Source of the DNA: a bacterium
GTDB lineage: Bacteria > Pseudomonadota > Alphaproteobacteria > Rhizobiales > JAKIUO01
Reading direction: 5' to 3'
Assembly (NCBI GenBank): GCA_024228495.1
Contig: JAAETJ010001080.1
Span: 1 to 59,798 of the forward strand
DNA: 59,798 nt
The notes beneath the pieces are model-generated. The model was given only the letters and a program-made list of their open reading frames with translations. It did no database searches and was not told the DNA's origin. Positions within the stretch are counted from its first letter, which is position 1. The number at the start of each line of letters is the position of its first letter. The position numbers were made by a program, and so were the translations under genes. This document shows, in pieces, positions 38,732 to 47,943 of this stretch.

Positions 38732-39373
38732 ATGTCAACATACACGCAGAGCCGTTTTTCCAGGGCGGTCGATAGTATCGAGGAATCCTTGATAGCGCTG
38801 CTTCTTGGCACAATGACCCTCATCACATTTGCCAATGTGATAGCCCGTTATATTTTCGATTCCAATATTTTGTGGGCGCTTGAAGCAACAGTATTTCTGT
38901 TTGCCTGGCTGGTCTTGCTGGGTGCGTCATATGCGGTGAAACACTCCATTCATATCGGCGTCGACATTATCGTACATGCGCTCTCCCCCGGGCCTCGCAT
39001 CGTCCTGACGCTGATCGGCACTCTGGCTTGTGTGGTTTTTGCTGTTCTATTGCTCAAGGGTAGTTGGGACTATTGGTATCCATTTGTGACCACACGCGCC
39101 TTTCTTGAAACCGAAGATATCCCGATGCCGGACTTTCTCCAGTTCCTCGCAGTCTGGCTGAATGATGGAGAAAAATACGAAAAGATCCCTCGCTTCATTC
39201 CCTATGCTGTTCTACCAATTAGCATGGCTCTCCTGACGTTTCGGTTTTTACATACTGCGTGGAGAGTTTTGACCGGCCAACAAGAACATTTGCTGGCCAA
39301 TCATGAAGTTGAAGACATGATAGAAGAAGCCGCACAAAGCGATCTTTCCAATAACCAGAAATCGAAGGGTTGA
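38732..39373 (+). CDS. dctQ: TRAP transporter small permease DctQ
   Basis: Four-TM small subunit, 213 aa, with the family FANVIARYIF segment followed by ILWALEATVFLFAWLVLLGASYAVK. Slightly longer than usual because of an insert between TM3 and TM4 (residues about 115-150). Ends 3 bp before dctM. Expected complex: DctP with DctQ-DctM, sodium-driven. Confidence 0.92.
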   Translation: MSTYTQSRFSRAVDSIEESLIALLLGTMTLITFANVIARYIFDSNILWALEATVFLFAWLVLLGASYAVKHSIHIGVDIIVHALSPGPRIVLTLIGTLACVVFAVLLLKGSWDYWYPFVTTRAFLETEDIPMPDFLQFLAVWLNDGEKYEKIPRFIPYAVLPISMALLTFRFLHTAWRVLTGQQEHLLANHEVEDMIEEAAQSDLSNNQKSKG

Positions 39374-39376
39374 TCC

Positions 39377-40750
39377 ATGCAGGTTGCCATACTTTTTGCG
39401 ATGATTATCGGCCTGATGCTAATCGGTGTGCCGATCAGCGTGTCATTGGGTCTCTCCAGTATACTCTTTTTAATCCTCCACTCCGATGGATCTTTGGCGT
39501 CTATCGCCCAGACCCTGTTTTCAGCCTTTGATGGTCACTTCACTCTGCTGGCCATTCCGTTCTTCATTCTGGCCTCGACCTTCATGTCAACAGGTGGCGT
39601 GGCGCGTCGCATCATTCGTTTTGCCATCTCCATTGTCGGTCATTTCCAGGGCGGCCTGGCGATTGCGTCCGTGGTTGCGTGCATGATGTTTGCCGCACTG
39701 TCAGGCTCATCTCCTGCCACCGTTGTGGCCATTGGCACCATTGTCATCGCCGGGATGCGTGAAGTGGGTTATTCGAAAGATTTCGCCGCCGGGATTATTT
39801 GTAATGCCGGTACGCTAGGCATCCTTATTCCCCCCTCAATCGTCATGGTTGTCTATGCGGCAGCAACCGATGTATCGGTCGGGCGCATGTTTCTGGCTGG
39901 TGTCATTCCCGGTTTGCTGGCCGGGTTGATGCTCATCGCCGGCATTTTCGTCTATGCCAAAGTAAAAGGCCTGCCTTCCCAGCCTTGGGCCGGTTGGGGC
40001 GAGGTTTTTTCTGCAGCACGCGATGCGATATGGGGGCTGATGCTGATCGTGATTATCCTCGGCGGTATTTATGGCGGTATCTTTACACCAACCGAAGCTG
40101 CAGCGGTCGCGGCGGTCTATGCCTTTATTATCGCAAATTTTGTCTATCGCGATATGGGACCGCTGCATAGAGCTGACAGCCAACCCATTTCACTATTAAG
40201 AAAACCTCAGGCCATTATAACGGTCTTGCTGCATCCCGACACCAAGAAATCCTTACTAGATGCTGGCAAACTGACGATCATGTTGATGTTTATCATCGCC
40301 AACGCATTAATTTTGAAACATGTGCTAACTGAAGAGCGCATCCCGCAGATGATTACCGAGACCATGCTCGCCGCAGGCTTTGGCCCGATCCTGTTCCTTG
40401 TCATCGTCAATATCATTTTGCTCATCGGTGGACAGTTTATGGAACCATCCGGACTGCTGGTCATTGTCGCGCCTTTGGTCTTTCCCATCGCCATAAAGCT
40501 CGGTATTGATCCCATTCATCTTGGAATTATCATGGTGGTCAATATGGAGATCGGCATGATCACGCCGCCTGTGGGGCTCAATCTGTTTGTCACCGCCGGG
40601 GTGGCACAAATGTCGGTCTTGCGCGTGGTCAAAGCGGCAGCGCCATGGGTCGGCATCATGTTTGTCTTTTTGATACTGGTGACCTATGTGCCGTTTATTT
40701 CAACCTGGCTGCCAACCATGCTCATGGGACCTGAAATCATCACCAATTGA
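39377..40750 (+). CDS. dctM: TRAP transporter large permease DctM
   Basis: 12-TM large subunit, 457 aa. Conserved blocks SGSSPATVVAIGTI, GILIPPSIVMVVYAAATDVSVG, FTPTEAAAVAAVYAF and IGMITPPVGLNLFVTAGV. Normal length is about 425-430; this protein is longer, with a loop insertion around residues 255-295 (ISLLRKPQAIITVLLHPDTKK). Last gene of the operon. Confidence 0.95.
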   Translation: MQVAILFAMIIGLMLIGVPISVSLGLSSILFLILHSDGSLASIAQTLFSAFDGHFTLLAIPFFILASTFMSTGGVARRIIRFAISIVGHFQGGLAIASVVACMMFAALSGSSPATVVAIGTIVIAGMREVGYSKDFAAGIICNAGTLGILIPPSIVMVVYAAATDVSVGRMFLAGVIPGLLAGLMLIAGIFVYAKVKGLPSQPWAGWGEVFSAARDAIWGLMLIVIILGGIYGGIFTPTEAAAVAAVYAFIIANFVYRDMGPLHRADSQPISLLRKPQAIITVLLHPDTKKSLLDAGKLTIMLMFIIANALILKHVLTEERIPQMITETMLAAGFGPILFLVIVNIILLIGGQFMEPSGLLVIVAPLVFPIAIKLGIDPIHLGIIMVVNMEIGMITPPVGLNLFVTAGVAQMSVLRVVKAAAPWVGIMFVFLILVTYVPFISTWLPTMLMGPEIITN

Positions 40751-40794
40751 TCGATGACATGACGAGGAGCGCTTAACCATACAGGCACAAGCGC

Positions 40795-41148
40795 TCACTT
40801 TGGGGTATCAATAACATAGATCGATACCTGCAGATCACCATCACTCGTGTTGCCCTGCGTCACCACTCGTTGGTAACCTCCCCCTTCGAACTCATCGAGG
40901 CGCTGCCAATGATCTGGCAGGTCTGATGATTCAAAAATACAAACATCGATAACTCCTCCCAAGGGATACAGAATCAATCCCGGATAGCCAAGCTCTGCTC
41001 CCCATCCAGATTCGATAAGCCTGCCTCGCACCGACCCTTGGTGCCAGATCCCCTTCAACTCTGAGAGCTGATGATAATTAACACATCCAGGTGCCAGCGT
41101 TCCGTAAGTCGCCAGACGCATATCAGCTGATAAATCAGAGTTGATCAT
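40795..41148 (-). CDS. Gamma-glutamylcyclotransferase (AIG2)-like family protein
   Basis: 117 aa from ATG 41148 (GGAGG 7 nt upstream). Opening YGTLAPG is the nucleotide-like family motif (usually YGTLxxG), and LDEFEGGGYQRVV holds the catalytic-type Glu. Members act as glutathione-specific or gamma-glutamylamine cyclotransferases, or as unknown small enzymes. Twenty bp after the ABC ATPase gene, so probably its last operon member. Confidence 0.8.
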   Translation of the reverse strand: MINSDLSADMRLATYGTLAPGCVNYHQLSELKGIWHQGSVRGRLIESGWGAELGYPGLILYPLGGVIDVCIFESSDLPDHWQRLDEFEGGGYQRVVTQGNTSDGDLQVSIYVIDTPK

Positions 41149-41168
41149 CCCCAGACCTCCATTCCCTC

Positions 41169-42251
41169 TCACCCCTCCAACAAAGTGACCTGATCAGGTG
41201 CAATGGCCATGTCGACTTGTTCGTTAACCGCGAAAACGTGGTCGCCGGGTTTGTGAACATGATCAACGAGCATGGTTTCACCATTTGTTTTGATCGCATA
41301 GCGCAAGGTGCTGCCCAAAAACTCTGTTTCGCAAACGACTGCTTTAAAGCGGATCTCTGCCTCAGAACTGTTTCCACCTGGCATATGCAGGCTGATATTT
41401 TGTGGGCGTATAGCGATGGCGGTGATCTGGTCTGAACCTTGGTTGAGCGGGATTTGCAAACCGCCACTCGATAAGAAAGCGGTCAACTCACCATTGGTTT
41501 TGGTTTCGCCTTCCAAAATATTTGCGGTGCCTAGAAAGCTCGCGACAAATTGATTGGCGGGGGCATCATACAGCTCCATAGGCGCGCCGACCTGTTGCAA
41601 AATGCCATTATTGATTACTGCAATGCGCGCCGATGTGGTGTTGGCTTCTTCCTGGTCATGGGTGACAAAGATCGTGGTTAGATTGAGCTTTTTCTGCAAA
41701 CTCAAAATATCGCGGCGCATTTGCACGCGCAAGTTCGCGTCAAGGTTGGATAAGGGTTCATCCAGCAGCAACACCTGTGGTTCAATGATGATGGTGCGGG
41801 CCAGCGCCACACGCTGTTGCTGGCCACCGGACAATTGCGAGGGGCGTCGCTGCGCATAATCCACCAGATCCACAAGGTCCAGCGCTTCCTTGACGCGCTT
41901 GTCAATTTCCGGTCGTGCCACCTTGCGTTCTTCCAGCCCGAACGCTACATTTTGGGCCACCGTCATATGGGGCCAAAGGGCATAAGATTGAAACACCATG
42001 CCGACATTGCGCTCCCAGGGCGGTAGCTTGGCAACCTCTTGACCCCCGATCAAAATGCGCCCTGTTGGCTCTGGCCCAAAACCAGCGATAGCGCGCAGCA
42101 AGGTGGATTTACCCGAACCAGAGGGACCAAGAAACGAAAAGAACTCTCCTGCCTTGATGATCAGATCAATGCCCTTCAGCACATGTGTGCTGCCAAATTT
42201 GAGACCCAGATTTTCGATGACAACATCAGAACTTTTTGTTTGCAAGCTCAT
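41169..42251 (-). CDS. Fe3+-type ABC transporter ATP-binding protein
   Basis: 360 aa. Walker A GPSGSGKST, Q-loop in VFQSYALWPHMT, signature LSGGQQQRVALARTI, Walker B VLLLDEPLSNLD, H-loop VTHDQEE; C-terminal TOBE domain (about 245-360) as in FbpC/PotA-type ATPases. Overlaps the permease gene by 4 bp. Powers the importer encoded upstream. Confidence 0.93.
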   Translation of the reverse strand: MSLQTKSSDVVIENLGLKFGSTHVLKGIDLIIKAGEFFSFLGPSGSGKSTLLRAIAGFGPEPTGRILIGGQEVAKLPPWERNVGMVFQSYALWPHMTVAQNVAFGLEERKVARPEIDKRVKEALDLVDLVDYAQRRPSQLSGGQQQRVALARTIIIEPQVLLLDEPLSNLDANLRVQMRRDILSLQKKLNLTTIFVTHDQEEANTTSARIAVINNGILQQVGAPMELYDAPANQFVASFLGTANILEGETKTNGELTAFLSSGGLQIPLNQGSDQITAIAIRPQNISLHMPGGNSSEAEIRFKAVVCETEFLGSTLRYAIKTNGETMLVDHVHKPGDHVFAVNEQVDMAIAPDQVTLLEG

Positions 42252-43963
42252 GCCCGCGCCTCCTCATTTACAGGACGATCAGAGGAGCGTCTTTTCTCGG
42301 TACGCTCGATAATCTTGTGTGAAAAATAAGTGCCCAACCCCACCAGCACCACGGCAATCATGCCAAGCGCAGCGCCAGGTCCACGGCCCGAGGCTGATTG
42401 CATGAATTCATAGATGCCAAAGGCCAATGGCGCATCCGATTCTCGTGACACCAGCATAATGGTAGCCGACAGTTCAACCGATGCGGTAGCAAAACTGGTA
42501 ACGAACCCCGCCAGGATGCCGCCGCTCATCAACGGAACGACAATACGCATAACGGTGCGCCCCTTCGTGGCGCCAAGATTTTCAGCAGCTTCTTCAAGCA
42601 TAACGCTGACCTGCTGAATGGCCGCGACGCAAGAGCGCAAGGCATAAGGCAAGCGGCGCACGGTCAAAGCAATGACAATAATCACCCACCAAGTGGCCAG
42701 CGGCTGATCAACAAAGGGTACATTGACCGTGTAGAAGGTGCGCAAATAACCGATCCCCAACACGACGCCTGGTACAGCCAGCGCCATGGTGGCTCCGTAA
42801 TCCAGCCATTTACGTCCCATCAGTTTTGTACGGAACACGATATAGGCGATGGCAGTGCCAAGGATCACATCGAACAAAGCGGCAATGCCGGCATACAGCA
42901 ATGTGTTGGTGATATATTGCGAGGCTTCGCTGGCCACCTTGAAATAGTGCTCGAACGTATAACCATCTGGCAGCACAGCGAACGACCATACCGTACCAAA
43001 GGACAATAAGAGCAGCCCCAGATGGGGTGACAGCACAATCACCAGAATGAACAACACCAGCGCATAGGTCGCGACTTTCTCCCAAGGTTTGAGATCGCGC
43101 TTCGATAGACCGCCCCCGCCTTTTTGCGCAGTTGCATAATCCTTACCCCTCATGGCCATCAGCGAGACATAAAGAGACAAAAGTGAAAAAGCAATGAGGA
43201 TCACCGAGATCACATAGCCCATGGGATCGGAGATGCCGATGCTGGTGATACGCAAATAGGCTTGCGGCGCCAGCATCTTGTTAACATCAAGCAAGAGCGG
43301 TGTGCCCAGATCATCAAACACCTTGATGAATACCAGCGCCGCGCCCGCCAGAAAACCCGGCATGGCAAGCGGAAAGACGATACGGCGGAACATGCGAAAA
43401 CCATGCGAACCAAGATTTTGAGCGCTCTCTTCCATGGACCGATCAATATTAATCAAGGCAGCGGACAGATTAATCAGGATAAACGGAAAATAATGGATGC
43501 TCTCCACCAAAATGACCCCGTTCAGCCCCTCCATAAACGGAATAACGATGCCAAAATATTCTTCAAGCAACAGATTGACCGAGCCATTAGAGCCAAACAA
43601 GAGCTTCATTGCCACCGCACCTACAAAGGGCGGCATAATGAGCGGGATAATGCCCAGTGTCTGAATAATGATGGCACCCGAAAAATTAAAGCGGGTGGTG
43701 AAATAGGCCAGAGGCAAAGCTATCAAAGACGCAAAGACCACAGACATAGCTGCCACATAAAGTGAATTATAAAAACTTTCGCGAAACAGCGAAGAAGCGA
43801 AAAAGTCCTGAAAATTTATCAGCGTCAGCTCGCCGGTATTCGCATCCAAAAACGCTACATAAACGACTTTTAAAACAGGAATGAGCAGGAACAGGGCCAG
43901 TAGTACGGCGATCACTAATCCAACAGCTGCGGGACCCCGCTCGCTTGTTGACAAAACAGCCAT
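42248..43963 (-). CDS. ABC transporter permease with two MetI domains (Fe3+ type)
   Basis: 571-aa inner-membrane permease with 12 hydrophobic segments and two EAA loops: EESAQNLGSHGFRMFRRIVFP and EEAAENLGATKGRTVMRIVVP, one in each half. This duplicated form is typical of FbpB/SfuB-type iron permeases and related phosphonate/organophosphate transporters. Sits between the ATPase and binding-protein genes. Confidence 0.92.
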   Translation of the reverse strand: MAVLSTSERGPAAVGLVIAVLLALFLLIPVLKVVYVAFLDANTGELTLINFQDFFASSLFRESFYNSLYVAAMSVVFASLIALPLAYFTTRFNFSGAIIIQTLGIIPLIMPPFVGAVAMKLLFGSNGSVNLLLEEYFGIVIPFMEGLNGVILVESIHYFPFILINLSAALINIDRSMEESAQNLGSHGFRMFRRIVFPLAMPGFLAGAALVFIKVFDDLGTPLLLDVNKMLAPQAYLRITSIGISDPMGYVISVILIAFSLLSLYVSLMAMRGKDYATAQKGGGGLSKRDLKPWEKVATYALVLFILVIVLSPHLGLLLLSFGTVWSFAVLPDGYTFEHYFKVASEASQYITNTLLYAGIAALFDVILGTAIAYIVFRTKLMGRKWLDYGATMALAVPGVVLGIGYLRTFYTVNVPFVDQPLATWWVIIVIALTVRRLPYALRSCVAAIQQVSVMLEEAAENLGATKGRTVMRIVVPLMSGGILAGFVTSFATASVELSATIMLVSRESDAPLAFGIYEFMQSASGRGPGAALGMIAVVLVGLGTYFSHKIIERTEKRRSSDRPVNEEARA

Positions 43964-44004
43964 ACTGGCACCCCCCTTTCTCGTTGTTGCAATGCATCTC
44001 GTTT

Positions 44005-44043
44005 TTGAGGGAGCAGGAGCCCTCTAATCCCTTGCTCCCTCAA
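44005..44043 (-). terminator. Hairpin between ABC binding protein and permease genes
   Basis: TTGAGGGAGCA (44005-44015) is the reverse complement of TGCTCCCTCAA (44033-44043), with T-runs on both sides. Read on the minus strand it follows the binding-protein stop codon, so it works as attenuator or 3' stabiliser. Confidence 0.75.
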
Positions 44044-44083
44044 TTTTTCTACCGTGTCGAGATGCTAAAATGACCAGCTGCTT

Positions 44084-45433
44084 TTACAGCATTGATTTTG
44101 CTTTATTGGCCAATTCAACCGCTTTGGCATAATTGACTTTCACCATACTATCCCATCCTCCTTCGACTTCAGCCTGACGGCCCGTGATCTTTGTGCTGGC
44201 TTTTTTACGCTTCTTTTTGAAGATGCTGGCAAAGTCTTTTTCGCTGGCCTTAGTTTCTGTGATAGGCATTTTGTTAATCAGCGCTTCGGCCTCATCAATC
44301 AGCTTGGCCGCATCCTCATTGGATTTGCCAGCCATCGCCGCTTTGGCATCCTGCACCGCTTTTACAGCCGCGCGCAGCTCGTCAATACGATAGGTGATCA
44401 TCACGTCAAACAAGGAGTTGACCACATTGTAGCGGCTCTTTGACAAGCCAAGATCAAATTTGACCGCCGCGCCGATAGAGCTGTCCTTGAAGGGGTTTGG
44501 AAAACCCTCAGGCGCTTTGGCATAGGTCGCTGGATTGACGGGCAGACGCCGTATCTTGGGGTCCAGCAACAATTCCTGGCCCTGCGTCGACATCAAAAAC
44601 TCGATAAAGGCGGCCGCTGCCTTGGCATTGGGTGCGTTCTTTACGATGGCGATATTGGCCGGCACCAATGTCGTGAGTTTTGGATAGGAATAATCAACCG
44701 GGAATCCTGATGCCTTTGAGGATAGACCGAAAAAATCGATGACGATACCAAGGCCAAACTGCCCCGAATTAACGCCGTCCGGCACACCAAAACTGCGCGC
44801 AGTAATGGTCTTGAAATTACCGGCAATGGCTTTCCATTCGGCCCAGCCCTTATCCCAGCCCAAGCCTTGAATAAGCGTTTCAACGGTCAAATGCGTGGTT
44901 CCCGAACGCGACGGTGCACTCATGCCGACATGGCCCTGATAAATGGGGTTTTTAAGATGCGCCCATTCCGTGGCAACTGGCAATTTCTTGGCTTTCAAAT
45001 AGCGCGTGTTCCACATGATGCCATAACCCGACGCGGCAAAGCCCTTGTAATAGCCATCTGGATCGTTGACCGGGAAGGAACCAACTTTTTCAGGGATGCC
45101 TTTGACTTTGACATCATACCTAACCAGCAGATTGTCGCCTTTGAGTACTTCAAACGCATCGGGGGCCGAGGCCCAGAACATATCTGATTTGTTATTGCTG
45201 GAGGTTTCTTGAAGATATTTAATACCGGCGGTGGTCTTTTTCTTCAGCATTTCAACTTTAACGCCGGGAAATTTCTTTTCAAATGCTTTTTTAAACGTCG
45301 TCGTTGTAGCAGGCGGGTACGAGGTGACAATCGTCAATGTGCCATCAACGGCGCGCGCGAAACCAAATGGCAAGACCAAAGCAGCAATCACCGCTCCCAT
45401 CATCAATTTTGAACATGAAGTCAGTAATTTCAT
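44084..45433 (-). CDS. ABC transporter substrate-binding protein (Fe3+-type family)
   Basis: 449 aa; signal peptide about 1-28 (...FGFARA). Extracellular solute-binding family with TLTIVTSYPP opening, DMFWASAPDAFEV, SGYGIMWNTRYLKAKKLP and MSAPSRSGTTHLTVETLI segments. Related proteins bind Fe3+, 2-aminoethylphosphonate, thiamine or phosphoglycerate; iron-type tyrosine ligands are not obvious, so the substrate is open. Longer than usual (about 340), with a C-terminal Lys-rich extension (about 375-449). Confidence 0.85.
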   Translation of the reverse strand: MKLLTSCSKLMMGAVIAALVLPFGFARAVDGTLTIVTSYPPATTTTFKKAFEKKFPGVKVEMLKKKTTAGIKYLQETSSNNKSDMFWASAPDAFEVLKGDNLLVRYDVKVKGIPEKVGSFPVNDPDGYYKGFAASGYGIMWNTRYLKAKKLPVATEWAHLKNPIYQGHVGMSAPSRSGTTHLTVETLIQGLGWDKGWAEWKAIAGNFKTITARSFGVPDGVNSGQFGLGIVIDFFGLSSKASGFPVDYSYPKLTTLVPANIAIVKNAPNAKAAAAFIEFLMSTQGQELLLDPKIRRLPVNPATYAKAPEGFPNPFKDSSIGAAVKFDLGLSKSRYNVVNSLFDVMITYRIDELRAAVKAVQDAKAAMAGKSNEDAAKLIDEAEALINKMPITETKASEKDFASIFKKKRKKASTKITGRQAEVEGGWDSMVKVNYAKAVELANKAKSML

Positions 45434-45531
45434 TGTGGGATCCTCTCAGTATGTTGCAAACACAGATAAGAGTTTAACCGCCATGAAATTAAATACAAGC
45501 AAGTCATCACCAATTTGAATCTAACTTTTAT

Positions 45532-46436
45532 TGTAACTCCCAAGCTATCTGAGTCTGGTTTACCACTGTGCGGAGCTTATTGCTAAGTTCTCGCGGATTT
45601 TTGTTATCAGTCGTTTTATTTTCTGAATCGCTTGAAGGATGGATATTCATACCGACACAAAAGCTCTGATTGATGCCTTGCTTGATGAAATTTCTGCTCT
45701 GATGCAAGAAAAAGCAGAGTTGCGTCGTCGGCTCTATCTGGACAGCGGTACCAGCTCCAAGCCGCCATCTAGCGACGGGCTGAAGAAAAATCCGCGCCAT
45801 AAAATAAAAAGCCTTGCAACAAGAGCCTTCGCGGCAAGTCCGACAAAAAGAGCGGCGGCCAGAAAGGCCACAAGGGAAATGCCCATCACCTGCGCGAACT
45901 CAAGGCCTTAATAAAATACGATAAAGAGTCGTGGGCCAGCGAGATGTACTTTTTTCTGCTGGCTACCAATTCGCTGGTTAGGCAGGCAAAAAAGAAGGGG
46001 GTACAGGCGCTTGATCTACCTCTTTTACTGTGTATTGGAGAGCTTTGCGATAATATTGTAGAGGCTGGTCTGGCTTTTTTTCACCGGTCACTGCCTGCGA
46101 TTGAAAAAAGCAAACGTGGCGGCAGGCGAAAACGTCGACCCGGGCATAATCTGGTGCGCCGATTGCGCGATTTCAAGGCGGATGCGCTACGTTTTGCCTA
46201 TGATTTTCACGTGCCATTCACCAATAATCTGGCTGAGCAGGATATTCACATGATGAAGGTCAGAATGAAAATCTCCGACGGTTTTCGCTCAGCAAAAGGG
46301 GCGCAGGTATTTATCGCCGTACGCTCTGTCATCTCCACCACCAGAAAACAGGGCTGGAATATCCTTGCCACCCTCTCGGTTAAGCCCGATGGCCTCATCC
46401 AGAAACTCAAAATTGCCGGGTAGCTTGGGAGTTACA
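45532..46436 (+). mobile_element. Internally deleted IS66-family element with intact terminal repeats
   Basis: Ends are a perfect 16-bp inverted repeat: TGTAACTCCCAAGCTA (45532-45547) and TAGCTTGGGAGTTACA (46421-46436). Total 905 bp, too short for a full IS66 (about 2.5 kb). No matching 8-bp target duplication (ACTTTTAT left, TATTATTA right). Contains a broken transposase gene; could still be moved in trans by a full copy. Confidence 0.85.
45639..46423 (+). pseudogene. IS66 transposase, frameshifted and internally deleted
   Basis: N-terminal IS66 segment (ALMQEKAELRRRLYLDSGTS, then KPPSSDGLKKNPRHK) is followed by a frameshift at about 45820, after which another frame reads LRGKSDKKSGGQKGHKGN and then joins directly to the C-terminal part HHLRELKALIKYDKE and FTNNLAEQDIHMMKVRMKIS. 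The central DDE catalytic residues and some 200-300 residues are absent. The junction lies where GHKG meets NAHHLREL. Confidence 0.85.
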
Positions 46437-46558
46437 TATTATTAACAAACGAACATATAGAAAGAATGACCTCTTTTGCGGCACGATATGTGCATACGCT
46501 AGAGACATGTAATTTTCAATAATGATACGGCGCTCAGAACAGCTGGATATAATAAACA

Positions 46559-47911
46559 ATGATAGATAACCTCCTCACTCTCATTCGGGAGCTTCGTTCA
46601 TTGATCAAGGCTTCAACAATGGTAGTTGGGGCAAGGATTATTGGCGGTTTAATCGGCATTGTTTCACAGATTATTGTGGCCCGATATATGGGTGCTGAAT
46701 CTCTCGGGCTATATTTCCTTGCTTTCAGTCTGGCGACGGTCCTCTCAATCCTGTTCAGTCTCGGTTATCCATCAATCATCGCGCGATTTGTGGCCGATCA
46801 TCACAATGGGGGAAAAACCGCAATTTTTCCGCAATTCCTTTCCAGTGCACGCAGGGATATTGTCATTACCAGTATTTGTGGGGTTTTCATCACCTCATTG
46901 CTTGTTTTATTGCTGCCACCTGTCTCTCAAGATTACCTAATCTGCCTGTTGATCGGTGTTCTGACGGCCCCGCCTTTAACCTTTATGAAGCTGAACGGGG
47001 CGCTGGCCAATGCGCACAAGAAATTTATGATTTCCTATCTGCCGGATCTGTTTTTTCGTCCCTTGCTTATGCTCGTACTCATTGCCTTGTTTTTGGGTCT
47101 GACAGATAAAATAAATATCGTTTTGCTTGTGGGCGGACATTTGATCGTCGTGCTGTTTCTGGCAATATTGCAAGGGCGTACAACTAGAAATTTGAGCTCA
47201 ACCACAAGGCCGCAACCTTCTGTAAAAGAGAAAGAGCACTCAGCGTCAGGAACTACAAAAAAACAAAGAGCACGCTGGCGGGCACACGCTTTGCCGATGG
47301 TTATTGCCACGCTGTTTTTTAGCGTATTCTCCGATCTCGACCTTGTCATTCTGGGTTTGTTACTTGAAACACGGGAACTGGCAATATTTGGGGCCAGCCT
47401 TAAAATCGCGCTCTTTCTGGCCTTTTCCATTCAGGTAGTTCATCAGTTGATTATACGAGATCTTGCCGATGCGATGCACGCGCAAAAACGTGCACTTCAG
47501 GATAAAATTATCGCCCATGCCAACATGATCTCTATATCACTCAGTCTAGGGGCTCTGTTTGTCGTCCTGTTGTTTGGCGAGAATGTCCTGCGGATTTTTG
47601 GTGAAGAGTTTGTCGAGGGCTATGACAGCCTCGTCATACTGGTGTTGGCACAGCTTATTCGCGCTGTGGCGGGACCGGCTACACAGGTGCTGGTCCTGTC
47701 CGGTGATGAGAAACACAGCCTGCCGGTATTTGCTGGTGGTATGGTGCTACTGGTTGTTGCCAATTTTGCCCTCGTCCCCCTGCTTCACCTCAATGGGGCC
47801 GCTATCGCCGCGCTCATCGTAACGCTCGGTTGGTCAATGGGCCTAATGATCGTTGCACGCAAAAAAACGGGCCTTGTCACAGCAGCCCTGCCAATTCCAA
47901 GATGGTGTTAG
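46559..47911 (+). CDS. Polysaccharide flippase (Wzx/MATE-like)
   Basis: 450 aa, 12-14 membrane helices in the MOP superfamily; exports undecaprenyl-linked repeat units across the inner membrane. Family patch ARIIGGLIGIVSQIIVARYMGAESLGLYFLAFSLA near the N terminus. First gene to the right of the IS66 remnant and convergent with the FemAB gene. Confidence 0.85.
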   Translation: MIDNLLTLIRELRSLIKASTMVVGARIIGGLIGIVSQIIVARYMGAESLGLYFLAFSLATVLSILFSLGYPSIIARFVADHHNGGKTAIFPQFLSSARRDIVITSICGVFITSLLVLLLPPVSQDYLICLLIGVLTAPPLTFMKLNGALANAHKKFMISYLPDLFFRPLLMLVLIALFLGLTDKINIVLLVGGHLIVVLFLAILQGRTTRNLSSTTRPQPSVKEKEHSASGTTKKQRARWRAHALPMVIATLFFSVFSDLDLVILGLLLETRELAIFGASLKIALFLAFSIQVVHQLIIRDLADAMHAQKRALQDKIIAHANMISISLSLGALFVVLLFGENVLRIFGEEFVEGYDSLVILVLAQLIRAVAGPATQVLVLSGDEKHSLPVFAGGMVLLVVANFALVPLLHLNGAAIAALIVTLGWSMGLMIVARKKTGLVTAALPIPRWC

Positions 47912-47943
47912 GCGGTTTTATTTCCTTCAGAAGGATGAGGTGA

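Noticed and set aside
45524-46444. Target-site duplication of the IS66 element
   Set aside because: The 8 bp flanking each end (ACTTTTAT and TATTATTA) do not match, so none is claimed.
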